Assembly (NCBI GenBank): GCA_023460855.1
Contig: JAEWOS010000011.1
Coordinates: 1 to 64,000, forward strand
Direction of reading: 5' to 3'
Source of the DNA: Bacteroidota bacterium
GTDB taxonomy: Bacteria; Bacteroidota; Bacteroidia; Flavobacteriales; Weeksellaceae
Length of the DNA: 64,000 nucleotides
A program made the position numbers and the translations under genes. Positions 61,110 through 64,000 of the stretch are shown one piece after another (position 1 is the first letter of the stretch; each line of letters starts with the position of its first letter). The notes beneath the pieces are model-generated. The model was not told the origin of the DNA, searched no databases, and was given only the letters and a program-made list of their open reading frames with translations.

Positions 61110-63572
61110 GTGAGAAATAGTTTCGAAAATTCTGAAGGACTTAAAATCATCCGTAACTGGATGACGGAAAAACAATGGACACCGTTTTCTTTTCAGCAGC
61201 AGACCTGGGAAAAATTTGGGAAAGGCTACAGCGGAATGGTGGTTGCGCCAACAGGTTTCGGCAAAACGTTCTCCGTTTTCCTGGCGGTGGTTTCAGATTT
61301 TCTGAATCAGCCTGAAAAATACGGAAAAGGTCTGAAACTAATCTGGATGACGCCGTTGCGTTCGCTCGCAAAAGATATTGCAAAAGCAATGCAGGAAGCA
61401 ATTGATGAAATAGGGCTGGACTGGACCGTTGGTGTGCGGAACGGTGATACTGATCCCAAAATCAGGCAGCAGCAAACGCGCAATATGCCGGACGTTTTAC
61501 TTGTAACACCGGAAAGTCTTCATCTTTTACTCGCTCAGAAAGAAAATCCGCGCTTTTTCAAAAATTTGAAATGCATCGCAGTTGATGAATGGCATGAACT
61601 GCTGGGCTCAAAAAGAGGTGTGATGGCCGAACTTGCACTTGCTAAAATCAGGGAGTTGCAGCCGAAAGTAAGGATTTGGGGAATTACTGCAACCATCGGC
61701 AATCTGGATGAAGCGCTGGAAGTATTGATTCCTTATGAAACAAAAAAGACCAGGATCGTTTCCAGGGAACGCAAGAAAGTAGAAATTATTCCGGTTTTTC
61801 CCGATGAAGTGGAACTTTTACCATGGGCCGGTCATCTTGGTGCACGTCTTGCCGATAAAGTTGTACCGTTGATTTTGAATTCCAAATCTACCATTGTTTT
61901 TACCAATACGAGAAGTCAGAGTGAAATGTGGTATCAGCTGTTGCTGGAAGCTTATCCCGATTTTGCCGGCCAAATCGCAATTCATCACAGTGCTATTGAT
62001 GCTCATCTGAGAATCTGGATCGAGGAAAATTTAAGCTCGGGATATCTGAAAGCTGTCGTTTCAACTTCGTCGCTGGATCTGGGCGTAGATTTCAAACCGG
62101 TTGATACGGTTATTCAGGTCGGTTCGGTGAAAGGAGTTGCGCGGTTTATGCAGAGAGCCGGACGAAGCGGACATTCACCGTTTGAAACTTCAAAGATTTA
62201 CTGTGTACCTACACATTCGCTGGAACTCATTGAAGTGGCAGCTCTGAAGGAAGCAGTAAAGCAAAAAGTTGTGGAACCGCGCGAACCGATGATTCTCTGC
62301 TACGATGTTTTATTACAGTTCCTGATGACTTTGGCAGTTGGAGATGGTTTTTATCCTGAAAAGATATTTCCGGTAATTCAGGGGACACATGCGTTCCGGG
62401 AAATGACCGTGGAAGACTGGAACTGGATGATTCAGTTTCTTACTGTTGGCGGAGCTGCATTAAAAAATTATGAGGAGTTCCACAAAATCACCGTTGACGA
62501 AACCGGACTTCATAAAGTTACTTCCCGCAAAATAGCGATGCTTCACCGAATGAATCTCGGTGTAATCGTAAGCGATGCGATGCTGAAAGTAAAATTTATT
62601 TCGGGAGGATATATCGGGATGATTGAGGAGTATTTTATTTCGCGGCTTAAACCGGAAGACAGATTTATTCTCGCAGGCCGCGTTCTGGAAGTGGTGCGGA
62701 TAAAAGAGATGACCGTCTTTGTGCGTGCATCTAAAGGAAAAGCTCTCGCTCCGAGTTATTTGGGAGGCAGGCTTCCTCTAAGTTCGAATCTCGGACATTT
62801 CCTTCGTGAAAAGCTTTCCGATGCGCTAAATGCAGGAACTCGCGAAAAAGAACTGCGGTTTCTGCATCCTTTGTTATCGAATCAGCAGAGTGTTTCACAC
62901 ATTCCCCGTTCAACGGAATTTTTAGTTGAAGTCATCGAAAACCGCGAAGGCTACCATCTTTTTATGTACCCTTTTGAAGGTCGCCTTGTTCATGAAGTGA
63001 TGTCCGCGCTTGTTGCATACCGAATTTCGAGGATTCAGCCCATCAGTTTTTCCATGGCGATGAATGATTATGGATTCGAGCTTTTCAGCGATCAGCCGAT
63101 TCCGGTTACCAAAGAAAATTTAGCAGAAATTCTTTCTCCGGTTAATCTGATGCAGGATGTAATCAGCAGTATTAACGCAGCAGAAATGGCGCGTAGAAAA
63201 TTCCGGGATATTGCGGTGATTTCGGGAATGGTAGTGCAGAATATGCCGGGCGTTCAGCGAAACAACAAAAGCCTTCAGGCTTCTGCGGGACTGATTTTCA
63301 ATGTACTGGAAGATTACGATAAAGGAAATCTGCTTGTTCGCCAGGCGTATACGGAAGTTTTCAATCAGCAGCTGGAAGAGTACAGGCTTACCGAAGCTTT
63401 TAAGAGAATTGCAAAGTCTGAAATTATTCTCAAATTTGCCACTTCTTTTACGCCGCTCAGTTTTCCGATCAAAGTCGACAGTCTGAGACAGACTTTAACG
63501 AGCGAGGATCTCGATTCCAGAATCCGGAAAATTCAGCAGGAAGCAATGCGGCGAAGAAATGTGGAAGGATGA
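61110..63572 (+). CDS. Ligase-associated DEXH-box helicase (Lhr-like)
   Basis: An 820-residue superfamily 2 helicase. Walker A is APTGFGKT (46-53), the DExH box is DEWH (159-162), and motif VI is QRAGRSGHSP. A winged-helix and DUF4011-like Lhr core and C-terminal beta domain follow. It starts at GTG (61110), since the in-frame TAG at 61101 precludes an earlier start. It probably unwinds or translocates on DNA for the adjacent exonuclease and ligase. Its stop overlaps the pdeM start (ATGA). Confidence 0.92.
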   Translation: MRNSFENSEGLKIIRNWMTEKQWTPFSFQQQTWEKFGKGYSGMVVAPTGFGKTFSVFLAVVSDFLNQPEKYGKGLKLIWMTPLRSLAKDIAKAMQEAIDEIGLDWTVGVRNGDTDPKIRQQQTRNMPDVLLVTPESLHLLLAQKENPRFFKNLKCIAVDEWHELLGSKRGVMAELALAKIRELQPKVRIWGITATIGNLDEALEVLIPYETKKTRIVSRERKKVEIIPVFPDEVELLPWAGHLGARLADKVVPLILNSKSTIVFTNTRSQSEMWYQLLLEAYPDFAGQIAIHHSAIDAHLRIWIEENLSSGYLKAVVSTSSLDLGVDFKPVDTVIQVGSVKGVARFMQRAGRSGHSPFETSKIYCVPTHSLELIEVAALKEAVKQKVVEPREPMILCYDVLLQFLMTLAVGDGFYPEKIFPVIQGTHAFREMTVEDWNWMIQFLTVGGAALKNYEEFHKITVDETGLHKVTSRKIAMLHRMNLGVIVSDAMLKVKFISGGYIGMIEEYFISRLKPEDRFILAGRVLEVVRIKEMTVFVRASKGKALAPSYLGGRLPLSSNLGHFLREKLSDALNAGTREKELRFLHPLLSNQQSVSHIPRSTEFLVEVIENREGYHLFMYPFEGRLVHEVMSALVAYRISRIQPISFSMAMNDYGFELFSDQPIPVTKENLAEILSPVNLMQDVISSINAAEMARRKFRDIAVISGMVVQNMPGVQRNNKSLQASAGLIFNVLEDYDKGNLLVRQAYTEVFNQQLEEYRLTEAFKRIAKSEIILKFATSFTPLSFPIKVDSLRQTLTSEDLDSRIRKIQQEAMRRRNVEG

Positions 63573-64000
63573 TTATTATTGAAGACTCTTTAGAATTTGC
63601 CGGCGAAATTTTTACCGTAACCAATCAGCGGACACTTTTCTGGGAAAAACAGAAAGCGCTGGTTTTATCGGATATTCATGTAGGAAAATCAGCTCATTTC
63701 CGGAAAAACGGAATTGCGATGCCACAGAATGTGTTGCAAAACGATTTGAAACGGCTTTCGTCACTCATTGCGCATTACAATCCGGAAAAAATTCTGATTG
63801 TCGGCGATCTGCTTCATGCGGGAAGCAATTCTGAAGTGGATTTTTTCTGCCGCTGGAAAGAAAATTATAACAGGACGGAATTCCATTTAATAACCGGAAA
63901 TCATGACCGTATTTCGAGGGTTGTTGCTGAACAGCTCTGCCTTACTTCGCAGGAACCGGTTGCAGAATTCGGTTCGCTTTTTTTTTCCCATGATTGTATT
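63569..64000 (+). CDS. pdeM: Ligase-associated phosphoesterase PdeM (3' end outside window)
   Basis: 144 residues are visible, open to the window edge. A calcineurin-like metallophosphoesterase shows all early motifs: SDIHVGKS (DxH), GDLLHAG (GD) and ITGNHDR (GNHD), with a later FSHD. It starts at 63569 within the helicase stop codon (4-base overlap). In the family it is the nuclease or phosphoesterase of the ligase-associated DNA damage response set. The C-terminal histidine motif lies beyond the window. Confidence 0.9.
   Translation, partial: MIIIEDSLEFAGEIFTVTNQRTLFWEKQKALVLSDIHVGKSAHFRKNGIAMPQNVLQNDLKRLSSLIAHYNPEKILIVGDLLHAGSNSEVDFFCRWKENYNRTEFHLITGNHDRISRVVAEQLCLTSQEPVAEFGSLFFSHDCI

Noticed and set aside
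1..64000. CRISPR arrays, tRNA or rRNA genes, prophage
   Set aside because: No regularly spaced direct repeats, cloverleaf-like segments, or phage genes were seen; intergenic gaps are all below 300 bases.

Overview
The window looks like a chromosome segment of a Bacteroidota bacterium, most likely Flavobacteriales of the Chryseobacterium/Kaistella type. The reasons are moderate-to-low GC, two proteins with type IX secretion (T9SS) sorting tails, Bacteroidetes-type -7 boxes (TAnnTTTG), many lipoproteins, the WbpP/WbpO, Fdt and Pgl sugar-nucleotide gene sets, and a bacteroidete 'ligase-associated' DNA repair operon. The genus is an inference; no rRNA or tRNA gene was seen.

Region 1 (1-19613), cell-surface polysaccharide locus A, all on the plus strand and tightly packed. 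It holds the C-terminal kinase half of a Wzc (cut by the window edge), a WbpP-like epimerase, a four-helix-bundle S23-type protein, a WbpO/TviB-like dehydrogenase, a four-gene Fdt cassette (two cupins, an acetyltransferase and an aminotransferase), two more hexapeptide acyltransferases, a Wzx flippase, five glycosyltransferases, a glutamine-dependent amidotransferase (AsnB type), two related Wzy-like membrane proteins and a beta-helix lipoprotein. Read together, it should make a polymer with HexNAcA (probably GalNAcA, possibly amidated) and a 3-acetamido-3,6-dideoxyhexose.

Region 2 (19797-22947) separates the loci: a 989-residue T9SS type A protein and a 56-residue PID-CTERM-like protein, closed by a terminator.

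Region 3 (23227-43967), polysaccharide locus B: PglF/CapD dehydratase, Wza, a second diverged copy of the Fdt cassette, a WbpB/WlbA-like oxidoreductase, PglC-PglD-PglE (with PglF, a full diacetylbacillosamine and priming set), a complete Wzc, a second Wzx, an EpsG-like polymerase, four glycosyltransferases, an opposing beta-helix lipoprotein, a WcaJ-type priming transferase and RfbC. The window thus carries two neighbouring Wzx/Wzy-type loci with duplicated parts.

Region 4 (43971-58181) is mostly housekeeping: a GreA-C-like small protein, thymidylate synthase, a serine hydrolase, an M1 aminopeptidase, a NamZ-like (DUF1343) lipoprotein, a LolC/E-type permease, cysteine synthase, a 941-residue T9SS type B protein, an NlpE-like lipoprotein and PruA.

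Region 5 (58367-64000) is the ligase-associated DNA damage response operon: MBL-fold exonuclease, ATP-dependent DNA ligase, Lhr-like helicase and the start of the PdeM phosphoesterase, which runs off the window.

No intergenic stretch exceeds 300 bases. No CRISPR array, insertion sequence, tRNA or rRNA was seen.
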